Shown: positions 15,966 through 23,398 of the stretch, piece after piece
Layout: the number at the start of each line of letters is the position of its first letter
How positions within the stretch are numbered: position 1 is the first letter of the stretch
Assembly (NCBI GenBank): GCA_015075405.1
Contig: JABTUK010000002.1
Coordinates: forward strand, 1-64,000
DNA length: 64,000 nucleotides
Reading direction: 5' to 3'
Source: Anaerolineales bacterium
GTDB lineage: Bacteria; Chloroflexota; Anaerolineae; 4572-78; J111
Program-made: the position numbers and the translations under genes
Notes under the pieces: model-generated
What the model saw: the letters and a program-made list of their open reading frames with translations, nothing else
The model's database searches: none
Told to the model about the DNA's origin: nothing

Positions 15966-17783
15966 ATGGCGAACAATGGTAGTGGCCGATTCCCCAGTCC
16001 GTTTGAAATCAAGACCCCGCCGGGGGCGGAAGGCTGGGAGGAACTTTATCCCTACAATCTGGTGTTTAGCGAGGACCGCCGGGAATATGAGGAGTCCACT
16101 TTCTGGTTTCAAGATGGCATGCATTGGCGCGAGGTTTTGTACCCCTTCGACAGCATTTTTATGGAATTCGCGCTGACTTCGCTGTCGCAGTATAACTCCC
16201 GTTTCTACATCATCCCCCCGGCGCAGGGCGTTGACTACCGGGTGTTGAACGGCTACACCTACCTCAGCCCGGTACCCATCACCGATGGGGCCACCATCGG
16301 GGCGCGGGTGCCCCATTTTATGGAGCGGGCGGGTTATTATTTTCAAAATTGGGATCAATTGTACGAGCAGTGGAAAGGCAAAATCAAAAAAGTTATTGAC
16401 GAGTTGGAGAGCATCCAGTTTAAGCCGCTACCGGAAATGGTTGACCTGGACTGGGTGACCGGGGGGCGCGGCCTCGGCAGCAATTTTGACATGCAAAAAG
16501 AGTACAACCGGCTGATTGAGCTGGGCTATCAGGTATGGCAGTACCACTTTGAATTTTTGAACCTGGGGTATGCGGCCTACCTGGATTTCTTTATGTTTTG
16601 CAAGCAGGCTTTCCCCAGCATCCCGGAGCAGTCCATCGCCAAAATGGTCTCTGGCATTGAGGTAGACCTGTTCCGCCCCGATGATGAGTTGAAACGGCTG
16701 GCCCAATTAGCTGTAGACCAGGGAGTGGCCGACATCCTGAAAAATAACGATGACCCGGCGGTGGTGATGGATAAATTAGCCCAGAGCGCCGGCGGCCAAA
16801 AATGGTTGGATGAATTTGAAATCTCCAAAAATCCCTGGTTTAACTTCTCCACCGGCACCGGCTTTTATCACCACGACACGGTGTGGCGGGAGGATTTGAA
16901 GGTACCTTTCAGTTTTATCCGCAATTACATCACCCAGGTGGAAGAGGGGACCAGCTTGGAGCGTCCCTTGGAGGCCATCCGGGTTGAGCGAGACCGTATT
17001 GCCGAGGAATACGCCGACCTGCTGCCCAGCGATGAAGACCGCGCCACTTTTCAGGGCAAGTTGGGGCTGGCCCGCACCGTTTTTCCTTACATTGAAAATC
17101 ACAACTTCTATGTGGAGCACTGGTCCCACTCGGTTTTCTGGCGCAAGATGAAAGAGTTGGGCCAGGTTTTTGCCCAAGCCGGTTTTTGGCCCGAAACCAA
17201 CGATATTTTCTATCTGCGCCGCGATGAAATTCCGGTAGCGATTTACGACCTGAGCACCGGCTGGGCCGTCGGCGCGGCCGACCGGGGTTCCAAATATTGG
17301 CCGCGCGAGATTCAACGCCGCAAAGGGATTGTGGCCGCCCTGCGCGCCTGGACTCCGCCGCCGGCGCTGGGTGTGCCGCCGGAAGTGGTGACGGAACCTT
17401 TCACCATTATGCTGTGGGGCATCACCAATGACAGCATCAGCGCCTGGCTGGCCGGCGGCACTGAAGGCGATTTGAAGGGCTTTGCCGGTTCTCCCGGCAC
17501 CGTCGAAGGTCCGGCCCGGGTGATTACCAGCACGGCGGAGTTGGAGCAAGTCCAGGCGGGCGAAGTGCTGGTTTGCCCCATTACGGCCCCCAGTTGGGCG
17601 CCGGTGTTCTATCGTATCGCCGCTGCCGTCACCGACATCGGTGGCATGATGTCGCACGCGGCGATTGTCTGCCGGGAGTATGGCCTGCCTGCTGTCGTGG
17701 GAACCGGCTTTGGGACGCAAACCATCAAAACCGGCCAGCGGGTGCGTGTGGATGGCACCGCTGGCACGGTGACGATTTTGTAA
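15966..17783 (+). CDS. PEP-synthase-like phosphohistidine subunit (phenylphosphate-synthase-like)
   Basis: This encodes 605 residues. The C-terminal PEP-utiliser mobile domain has ITAPSWAPVF and GGMMSHAAIVCREYG with phosphoryl-carrier His564, then VGTG and GQRVRVDGTAGTV. The large N-terminal part (1-490), rich in Trp/Tyr, matches no PEP synthase catalytic barrel and is probably the acceptor-substrate domain, as in the alpha subunit of phenylphosphate synthase and in the hydroxyphenylethanone/acetovanillone dikinases of lignin-aromatic degraders. With the ATP-grasp gene upstream it would phosphorylate a phenolic hydroxyl or a related acceptor. The AAGGAG before ATG follows the array. The exact substrate is not readable. 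Confidence 0.8.
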   Translation: MANNGSGRFPSPFEIKTPPGAEGWEELYPYNLVFSEDRREYEESTFWFQDGMHWREVLYPFDSIFMEFALTSLSQYNSRFYIIPPAQGVDYRVLNGYTYLSPVPITDGATIGARVPHFMERAGYYFQNWDQLYEQWKGKIKKVIDELESIQFKPLPEMVDLDWVTGGRGLGSNFDMQKEYNRLIELGYQVWQYHFEFLNLGYAAYLDFFMFCKQAFPSIPEQSIAKMVSGIEVDLFRPDDELKRLAQLAVDQGVADILKNNDDPAVVMDKLAQSAGGQKWLDEFEISKNPWFNFSTGTGFYHHDTVWREDLKVPFSFIRNYITQVEEGTSLERPLEAIRVERDRIAEEYADLLPSDEDRATFQGKLGLARTVFPYIENHNFYVEHWSHSVFWRKMKELGQVFAQAGFWPETNDIFYLRRDEIPVAIYDLSTGWAVGAADRGSKYWPREIQRRKGIVAALRAWTPPPALGVPPEVVTEPFTIMLWGITNDSISAWLAGGTEGDLKGFAGSPGTVEGPARVITSTAELEQVQAGEVLVCPITAPSWAPVFYRIAAAVTDIGGMMSHAAIVCREYGLPAVVGTGFGTQTIKTGQRVRVDGTAGTVTIL

Positions 17784-17792
17784 AGAGAAGAG

Positions 17793-17900
17793 TGGTCAGT
17801 TATCAGTCATCAGTGAACAGTTATCAGTGAGTAGTAAACAGTGAACAGTGTTCAGTAATCAGTGATCACTGATTACTGAACATTGTTCACTGATGACTGG
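17793..17900. repeat. CAGTNNN heptamer inverted repeat
   Basis: About 15 consecutive heptamers (CAGTTAT, CAGTCAT, CAGTGAA and so on) switch near 17870 to the complementary CACTGAT/TACTGAA form. It lies directly upstream of the four-helix-bundle gene; the same family lies directly downstream of it. Confidence 0.85.
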
Positions 17901-17914
17901 CCGACCAAAGGTGA

Positions 17915-18361
17915 ATGGTGATGAACAATTTGCCGCACGCAAGAAGTTACCACGATCTATTGGTGTACCAAAAGGCGCGGCAGTTAGCCCAAGAGGTCTT
18001 CAGGGTTACAAGTACATTCCCAAAAGAAGAGATGTTTTCACTCACCGATCAGATACGACGGTCATCACGTTCAATTGGGGCTCAGATTGCTGAGGCGTGG
18101 GCTAAAAGACGATACGAACGACATTTTTTGAGTAAACTAACCGATGCTGATGGTGAACAGCAAGAAACTCAGCATTGGATTGAAACAGCTTTAGATTGTG
18201 GCTATATTACCGTCAAACAAGCTGCTGAACTTAAAGAAATGTGCAAAGAAATTGGGCGTTTACTCGGTGGGATGATGGCAAAAGCAAACCTGTTTTGTGG
18301 TGAACCAACAAAGATACTCCGTGAATCAGTTGTTGAGTATCTTGTCAACGATGAGCAGTAA
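17915..18361 (+). CDS. Four-helix-bundle protein (23S rRNA intervening-sequence family)
   Basis: This encodes 148 residues, of the small S23/IVP-type four-helix-bundle family (TIGR02436-like): an N-terminal HDLLVYQKARQLAQEVFRVT, SLTDQIRRSSRSIGAQIAEAWAKR, then a C-terminal pair of helices with ETQHWIETALDCGYI. Such proteins were first seen inside 23S rRNA intervening sequences; free-standing members are common and of unknown function, and the retroelement accessory protein Avd shares the fold. No reverse transcriptase or template repeat lies nearby. Its base composition is visibly lower in GC than the neighbours. Both flanks are CAGTNNN heptamer arrays, and the downstream array supplies its stop codon, so it looks inserted between the dikinase and HD genes. 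Confidence 0.8.
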   Translation: MVMNNLPHARSYHDLLVYQKARQLAQEVFRVTSTFPKEEMFSLTDQIRRSSRSIGAQIAEAWAKRRYERHFLSKLTDADGEQQETQHWIETALDCGYITVKQAAELKEMCKEIGRLLGGMMAKANLFCGEPTKILRESVVEYLVNDEQ

Positions 18362-18424
18362 TCAGTGAGCAGTAAAACTGTCAACTGATAACTGTCAACT
18401 GATTACTGTCAACTGATTACTGGG
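18354..18424. repeat. CAGTNNN heptamer inverted repeat, downstream flank
   Basis: GCAGTAATCAGTGAGCAGTAA is followed by CTGTCAACTGATAACTGTCAACTGATTACTG. It contains the TAA stop of the four-helix-bundle gene (18359-18361) and ends 12 bases before the TTG start of the HD gene. Confidence 0.8.
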
Positions 18425-18435
18425 GTTAATTTGAC

Positions 18436-19608
18436 TTGACCATCTACGACCAAATTTACCAACGGGCCGAACCTTACTGGCGGACGCGGCAGGGTGAAAT
18501 TCATATGCCGCGAGCGTATGAATATGCCCGGCAGCTTTTGGCTTATTATCCCGAGGCGGATGAGACAGTGGTTTTGCCTGCCATTTTGCTGCACGATGTG
18601 GGTTATGCCCTCATTCCTGATGACCTACAACTGCAATCCCTGGTTGGCGGCACTAACCAAAACCCCCGGCTTGACGTGTCGCGCCAGCATGAAATAGAAG
18701 GAGCCAGAATCGCCGGTGAAATTTTGACTGACCTGAATTACGCTCCTGATAAAATCATCGAGATACAGCGCATTATTGATGGGCACGACACCCGCCGGGA
18801 AGCCTTGTCGCTCAATGATGCGCTGGTCAAAGACGCCGACAAGTTGTGGCGCTTTGACCCCGTTGGTGTGCCGATTTGCGCCCCGTGGAACAAGCTGGAC
18901 ATAGGGCCGTACCTGGATTTTGTTGAAACCAAAATTGAAACCTGGTTGTTTACCGACCGGGCCAGAGAAATAGCCCGCACCCTGCTGGCCGAATCGAGAA
19001 GGCAATTGGATAAAACGATTTACGACAAAATTTACCAGGCCGCCGAACCTTACTGGAATACTCGCCATAACGATATTCATTTGCCCTTGGCCTATGACTT
19101 TGCCAAAAAGTTGCTGGCCCATTACCCCCAAGCCGATGAGTCAATTGTGCTGCCGGCTATCCTGCTGCATGATATCGGCTGGAAAATGGTGCCGGAGGAA
19201 AAACAGCGAAACGCCTTTGGCCCCAAGGCGACGGATAAAGCGGCCAACCGGCTGCACGAAGTGGAAGGGGTCAGGCTGGCCCGTGAAATTCTGGCTTCGC
19301 TCTCCTACGACCCAACCAAATCTGAGGAGATTTTGACGATTATTGACGGCCACGACTCCCGCCTGGAGGCGCTCTCACTCAACGATAGCCTAGTCAAAGA
19401 CGCCGACAAATTATGGCGTTTTGGCCCGACCGGGGTCGGCCTTGATTATCGGCGCTTTGAGGTTGACCTGGCCTGGTATCTGGATTATCTCAGCCAGAAA
19501 ATTGAAGATTGGCTGTTTACGCCGGAGGCCAAAGAGATGGCGCGGGTGGAGTTGGCTCGGACGGAAGTGGAAAGTAGAGATTGGAGATTGGAGATTGGGA
19601 GCGCTTGA
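18436..19608 (+). CDS. Tandem HD-domain phosphohydrolase
   Basis: This encodes 390 residues made of two similar HD domains (about 1-190 and 193-380). Copy 1 has His23, HD at 53-54 (LLHDVGY), DGHD about 116-119 and KDADKLWRF. Copy 2 has the equivalent IHLP His, HD at 245-246 (LLHDIGW), DGHD and KDADKLWRF. HD proteins are metal-dependent phosphohydrolases; both copies keep the metal ligands. It follows the split dikinase, so a phosphomonoesterase acting on the phosphorylated intermediate is a reasonable guess, but no more. The start is TTG 18436. The last residues (VESRDWRLEIGSA) are encoded by a GGAGATT array that also forms the next gene's ribosome-binding site. Confidence 0.75.
   Translation: MTIYDQIYQRAEPYWRTRQGEIHMPRAYEYARQLLAYYPEADETVVLPAILLHDVGYALIPDDLQLQSLVGGTNQNPRLDVSRQHEIEGARIAGEILTDLNYAPDKIIEIQRIIDGHDTRREALSLNDALVKDADKLWRFDPVGVPICAPWNKLDIGPYLDFVETKIETWLFTDRAREIARTLLAESRRQLDKTIYDKIYQAAEPYWNTRHNDIHLPLAYDFAKKLLAHYPQADESIVLPAILLHDIGWKMVPEEKQRNAFGPKATDKAANRLHEVEGVRLAREILASLSYDPTKSEEILTIIDGHDSRLEALSLNDSLVKDADKLWRFGPTGVGLDYRRFEVDLAWYLDYLSQKIEDWLFTPEAKEMARVELARTEVESRDWRLEIGSA
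19574..19600 (+). repeat. GGAGATT heptamers at a gene junction
   Basis: Three GGAGATT-type heptamers lie inside the last codons of the HD gene and directly before TTG 19595 of the SDR gene, providing its GGAG. The complementary array (CAATCTC units) occurs in the helicase gene at about 56390-56420. Confidence 0.7.
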
Positions 19609-20350
19609 AGGACGAGTTGCCGTTATTACCGGGGCGGCGGGGGGGATGGGGCGCACTTTTTGCGCAGCCCTGGCAACCGCCGGGGCCAGGATTGTCGCTG
19701 CCGACCTGAACGAGGCGAGTTTGGCCCAAACAGTGGAGGCAGTGACGGTAGCTGGAGGTGAAGCCATCGCTGTGAAGGTCAATGTGACCAGCGAGGCTGA
19801 TACTCTGAAAATGGCTAAAGTTGCGCTGGAGCGATGGGGACGGGTGGATATTCTGGTCAATAATGCCGGATTGTATGCCACCCTTTCCCGGCAACCGTTT
19901 TATGAACTGGCTGTTGACGAATGGGAGCGGGTGCTGGCCGTCAATCTCAAAGGGCCGTGGTTGTGCAGCCGAGCCGTATACCCGGCCATGAAAAGACAGG
20001 GTAAGGGCAAAATCATCAATATCGCTTCGGCCACGTTCTTTAGCGGCTCACCCTTGTGGTCGCATTATGTGGCTTCTAAAGGCGGCCTCATCGGCCTGAC
20101 CCGCAGCATGGCCCGTGAAGTGGGCGACGACGGCATTTGCGTCAACGCGATTGCCCCTGGTTTTACCCTGACCGAGGCCAGCCGGGCGGTGATGCCGGAG
20201 GCGGAGCAGTATGGGATTGCTCGTGGCGCGATCAAGCGGGCCGAGCAGCCCGAAGATGTCGCCGGTTTAGTGGTCTTTCTGGCCTCCGACGCCAGCGATT
20301 TTATCACCGGCCAGACTATCGTCGTGGATGGCGGACGGCAGATGGTCTGA
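19595..20350 (+). CDS. SDR family oxidoreductase
   Basis: This encodes 251 residues from TTG 19595, overlapping the HD gene by 14 bases; GGAG at 19583-19586 supports this start. It is a classical SDR: TGAAGGMG (about 14-21), VNNAGLY, NIASATF (catalytic Ser), YVASK (Tyr-x3-Lys), APGFTLTEA, and GQTIVVDGG at the end. It resembles 3-oxoacyl-ACP-reductase or pyridoxal-dehydrogenase-like SDRs; the substrate is unknown. Translational coupling to the HD gene suggests a shared pathway. Confidence 0.82.
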   Translation: MGALEGRVAVITGAAGGMGRTFCAALATAGARIVAADLNEASLAQTVEAVTVAGGEAIAVKVNVTSEADTLKMAKVALERWGRVDILVNNAGLYATLSRQPFYELAVDEWERVLAVNLKGPWLCSRAVYPAMKRQGKGKIINIASATFFSGSPLWSHYVASKGGLIGLTRSMAREVGDDGICVNAIAPGFTLTEASRAVMPEAEQYGIARGAIKRAEQPEDVAGLVVFLASDASDFITGQTIVVDGGRQMV

Positions 20351-20353
20351 TTG

Positions 20354-20483
20354 AGTATCAAGTGTTTTAGTGTCAAGTGTCAGGTGTTAGGGTGTCAGGT
20401 GTCACCTATCAAGTGTCAAGTAAATTGCTTAATACTTGGCGCTTAATCACTTGACACCTGATACTTGAAAACCTGACACCTAA
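20354..20483. repeat. GTCAAGT heptamer inverted repeat
   Basis: GTCAAGT/GTCAGGT heptamers (20356-20420) face CACTTGACACCTGATACTTG-type units (20448-20483). The array fills the whole spacer and ends about 4 bases before the GGAGGT of the cupin gene. Confidence 0.8.
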
Positions 20484-20499
20484 TGATGGAGGTACAACG

Positions 20500-21375
20500 A
20501 TGCATTACATCGGCAAATTCAACGAGGAAGATTTAACGGTTCCTCAGATTTATGCAGCTCACAGCCAGGGGTATACCCAGGCCAATCTGGTTGACCATAC
20601 CTGCGGCTCGGTCCACACCGGCCTGAGTATCGCTCAGTTGGCTGCCGGGGGCACGCTCAATCCGCACGTCCACTCCTACGAGGAAGGCTTCTACATTTTG
20701 GAAGGGGAAGTGCTGGTCGGCATCAACGATCAGGCCCACCTCTTGAGGCCGGGCGATTTTGGCGCAATTAAAGTGGGGACGACTCACTCGTGGCGTAATA
20801 TTGGCTCGGAGCAGGCCCGCTGGCTGCAAATGGCCGCGCCCCAACCCAAACCGATGGGCAAGGAGCGAGACACCTTTTTTGTGAAAGGCGGCGCTGCCCC
20901 CAGCCAAGCCGAACCGCTCAACCCGGACGACCCCAAAGGCAACCTGCTGGGCCATTTCGATGCCGGCCAGATTCCGCCTTCGGAGGAGGGGCGTATTGCC
21001 GCAGGCGGGCTGAAAGGCGTCTTTCTTAAATGGCTGATTGACGCGAATTTTGGGGCGCGCCATCATCGGATGCTCTATCTTGAATACCAGCCCGGTGTGA
21101 GCATCGGCCTGCACGACCATACTTTTGAAGAAGCCTATTTTATCGTCAGCGGCGAGGTTGAGGCGACGATAGACGGCCACAAATATATCGCCAAACCAGG
21201 CGATGTCTTGTGGACCAGCGTCGGCTGTGTCCACGCCTTTGCCAACATCAGCGATCAACCGGTGCGCTGGCTGGAGACTTTCTCGCCTCAGCCCCCGGCG
21301 GAAAATGTCTTCCGCTTCATGGCCGAGTGGGAACAAAAGGCTAAGGAGTTGGAAGGGGAACAGGGTAGCAGGTAG
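20500..21375 (+). CDS. Bicupin protein A
   Basis: This encodes 291 residues with two cupin domains. Cupin 1 (about 40-110) has HVHSYEEGFYILEGEV and a later THSWRN. Cupin 2 (about 190-265) has LHDHTFEEAYFIVSGEV and CVHAFAN. Each keeps the His-x-His, Glu and His metal ligands. The layout resembles (S)-ureidoglycine aminohydrolase and other bicupin isomerases or dioxygenases, but no specific activity can be assigned. A second bicupin of similar size follows, so the two may form a pair. The C-terminus (EGEQGSR and stop) runs into an octamer array. Confidence 0.75.
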   Translation: MHYIGKFNEEDLTVPQIYAAHSQGYTQANLVDHTCGSVHTGLSIAQLAAGGTLNPHVHSYEEGFYILEGEVLVGINDQAHLLRPGDFGAIKVGTTHSWRNIGSEQARWLQMAAPQPKPMGKERDTFFVKGGAAPSQAEPLNPDDPKGNLLGHFDAGQIPPSEEGRIAAGGLKGVFLKWLIDANFGARHHRMLYLEYQPGVSIGLHDHTFEEAYFIVSGEVEATIDGHKYIAKPGDVLWTSVGCVHAFANISDQPVRWLETFSPQPPAENVFRFMAEWEQKAKELEGEQGSR

Positions 21376-21430
21376 CAGGGTAGCAGGTAGCAGGAACTGT
21401 CTGATTACTGACTACTGACTACTGACTACT
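21361..21430. repeat. GGTAGCAG octamers plus TACTGAC heptamers
   Basis: Octamers (GGTAGCAG type, 21363-21392) are followed by ACTGACT heptamers (21403-21430). The first units encode the last residues and the TAG stop of bicupin A. Together these are a short version of the pair of arrays at 32065-32280. Confidence 0.8.
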
Positions 21431-21451
21431 ATTTATCTTAAGGAGAACCAA

Positions 21452-22351
21452 ATGCCAAGACATCTCGTCCGCACGGCTGAACAGGCCGCTTTTGAACTAC
21501 CCAGCGCCTTTGCCGCCTTGAGCAAAGGGTTCCGCCGCTGGTCCATTGTCAACGGCGAAAGCTCCGTTCATCAGGAGTTCAATATCTGCGAGCTTGAGCC
21601 GGGCGGGGCGATTGACACTCATATTCATTCTTTTGAGGAGAGCATTTACGTTCTCGAAGGCCGGCTTACCTGTGAAACCGGCGACGGCCTGTTTGCGCTC
21701 AAAGAGGGCGATTATGGCGTTTTTCTGGTGGCCGCGCCGCACGCTTTGCGCAACACCAGCTTCGAGCGCACCCGCTGGGTCGAGATGCTGGCCCCGCAGC
21801 CCCGTTTGGGCAGCCAGGGCGATACCTTCCCGGTTGCGCCGCTCGGTCACAGCGGGCCAGCCCTGCCCATTGATCCCCGCGACCCCCGTACCCGCTTCTT
21901 TGGCAACATCACCCCACAGCACATGGACCCGACCAAGCAGTCTCAGGACTTGTTGGCTGTGTCAGGGAGTATGCGCACCGCGCTGCTGGTCTATACCGGC
22001 ATTACCGTAAAAATGATGATTGACAGCCAATTGGGGGCATACCTGGCGACGATGTTCATGGTCCAATACGAGCCGGGGGGTGGGGTTGGAAACCACGACC
22101 ACCCTTTTGAGGAAACATACATGATTCTGGCAGGGGAAGTGGATGCCTGGTTTGACGAAACGTACTACCGGCTTAAACCGGGAGATGTTGCCTGGGCGGG
22201 TGTCGGCTGTATCCACAGATTTCGCTACCCGCAGAATGAGATCGTCCGCTGGCTCGAAACATCGGCGCCTCAACCCCCGGCTCGCTATTCCTACCGCTTT
22301 GCCCGCGACTGGGACTATTTGGAAGAGGCGTTGAAGAAAGGGCCGGCATGA
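21452..22351 (+). CDS. Bicupin protein B
   Basis: This encodes 299 residues, paralogous to the preceding bicupin. Cupin 1 has THIHSFEESIYVLEGRL with VAAPHALRN. Cupin 2 has NHDHPFEETYMILAGEV and GCIHRFR. Both sites keep the His/Glu/His pattern. FGNI and the following QHMDPTK occupy the same inter-domain position as GHFDAGQIP in protein A. The function is unknown; an oxidised-aromatic or ureide-type substrate would fit the setting. AAGGAGAACC precedes the ATG. Confidence 0.75.
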   Translation: MPRHLVRTAEQAAFELPSAFAALSKGFRRWSIVNGESSVHQEFNICELEPGGAIDTHIHSFEESIYVLEGRLTCETGDGLFALKEGDYGVFLVAAPHALRNTSFERTRWVEMLAPQPRLGSQGDTFPVAPLGHSGPALPIDPRDPRTRFFGNITPQHMDPTKQSQDLLAVSGSMRTALLVYTGITVKMMIDSQLGAYLATMFMVQYEPGGGVGNHDHPFEETYMILAGEVDAWFDETYYRLKPGDVAWAGVGCIHRFRYPQNEIVRWLETSAPQPPARYSYRFARDWDYLEEALKKGPA

Positions 22352-22390
22352 GACCAGGGCAACCAACCATTGAAAAATTTTTGCCAACGC

Positions 22391-22488
22391 TGACCGGAGA
22401 CCGGGGACCGATGAGAGCGCCTCGCCTCCCCCTGGGGGGCCGGCTGCTTACTATCCTTCGCCGGTCTCCCGTCCCCGGTCCCTGGTCG
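22391..22488. repeat. GGAGACCGGGGACC inverted repeat
   Basis: GACCGGAGACCGGGGACCG (22392-22410) faces CCGGTCTCCCGTCCCCGGTCCCTGG (22461-22485). The same family, in the same order, occurs at 59781-59850. Confidence 0.8.
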
Positions 22489-22508
22489 TATTTACAGAGG
22501 AGAAACCA

Positions 22509-23213
22509 ATGGATAAACAAGGCACAGTGGTTGTCGTCGGCGGGACTTCTGAGTTTGGCAAGCGTATTGCTCAACACTACGCCGCCCAGGGCCGGCCGGT
22601 TGTAGTAACCAGCCGCGATACGGCTCGCGCCCAGGCCGTTGCGCAGGAAGTTGGCGGCGAGTGCGCCGGCTTGAGCCTGGACCTGAGCAAGCCCCACAAC
22701 ATTGCGGCCGCCCTGGCCGGGGTAGAGGATGTAGAGCATCTGGTGCTGGTGGCGGTGGACCGGGACGAGAACCGGGTGCGCGATTACAATATTGACGGCG
22801 CGTTGAACCTGGTCACGCTGAAGCTGGTCGGCTACACCGAAGTAATTCACGTGCTTGCGCCCCGGATGCGCCCGCGCGGTTCGATTGTGCTCTACGGTGG
22901 TCTGGCCAAAGACCGGCCCTATCCCGGCTCCACCACCGTCTCGACCGTCAATGGGGGGGTGATGACGATGGTCCATACCCTGGCGGTCGAATTGGCCCCG
23001 CTGCGGATCAACGCTATCCACCCGGCAGTGGTGGGCGACAGCCCCTACTGGGCCAACAAACCCGCGGGGGTGCTCGATGCCTTGCGCGCCCGGACGCCCC
23101 TGGGGGAACTGGTGACAATTGATGATGTCGTAGGTGCGACGATATTCTTGCTGGAAAACCGGGGCGTGACCGGGGTCAATCTCAGGGTTGATGGGGGGTG
23201 GATGCTGATGTGA
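22509..23213 (+). CDS. Divergent SDR without the Tyr-x3-Lys motif
   Basis: This encodes 234 residues. The cofactor loop VGGTSEFG (about 10-17) and TSRD (suggesting NADP) are clear, and the C-terminus GVNLRVDGGWM is typical. The usual catalytic tetrad is not: after GSIVLYGGLA the region that should hold Tyr-x3-Lys reads GSTTVSTVNGG. Related SDRs lacking these residues exist and may be binding or non-redox proteins. It lies between the bicupins and the amidohydrolase, in the same direction. Confidence 0.75.
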   Translation: MDKQGTVVVVGGTSEFGKRIAQHYAAQGRPVVVTSRDTARAQAVAQEVGGECAGLSLDLSKPHNIAAALAGVEDVEHLVLVAVDRDENRVRDYNIDGALNLVTLKLVGYTEVIHVLAPRMRPRGSIVLYGGLAKDRPYPGSTTVSTVNGGVMTMVHTLAVELAPLRINAIHPAVVGDSPYWANKPAGVLDALRARTPLGELVTIDDVVGATIFLLENRGVTGVNLRVDGGWMLM

Positions 23214-23253
23214 GTTGGGTAAGAGGAGGGCTGTCTATGTAGATACCTAAAAA

Positions 23254-23318
23254 GAATGGTGAATGAACGAATGGCGAATATGCTTCTGATTCACAATTCG
23301 CCATTCGCCATTCGCAAA
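23254..23318. repeat. CGCCATT heptamer inverted repeat
   Basis: AATGGTGAATGAACGAATGGCGAAT (23254-23279) faces TTCGCCATTCGCCATTCGC (23297-23315). A second copy is at 55861-55934. Confidence 0.75.
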
Positions 23319-23398
23319 TGCTTAATGTTGCGCAAGCTAACACCAATTTTTATCCGTGTGAAAGTCTTATTAAATTGCACTGACAAAGGGGGTCAACG

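Noticed and set aside
17915..18361. Diversity-generating retroelement accessory protein (Avd)
   Set aside because: Only the fold is shared; no reverse transcriptase, template repeat or variable repeat was found nearby.
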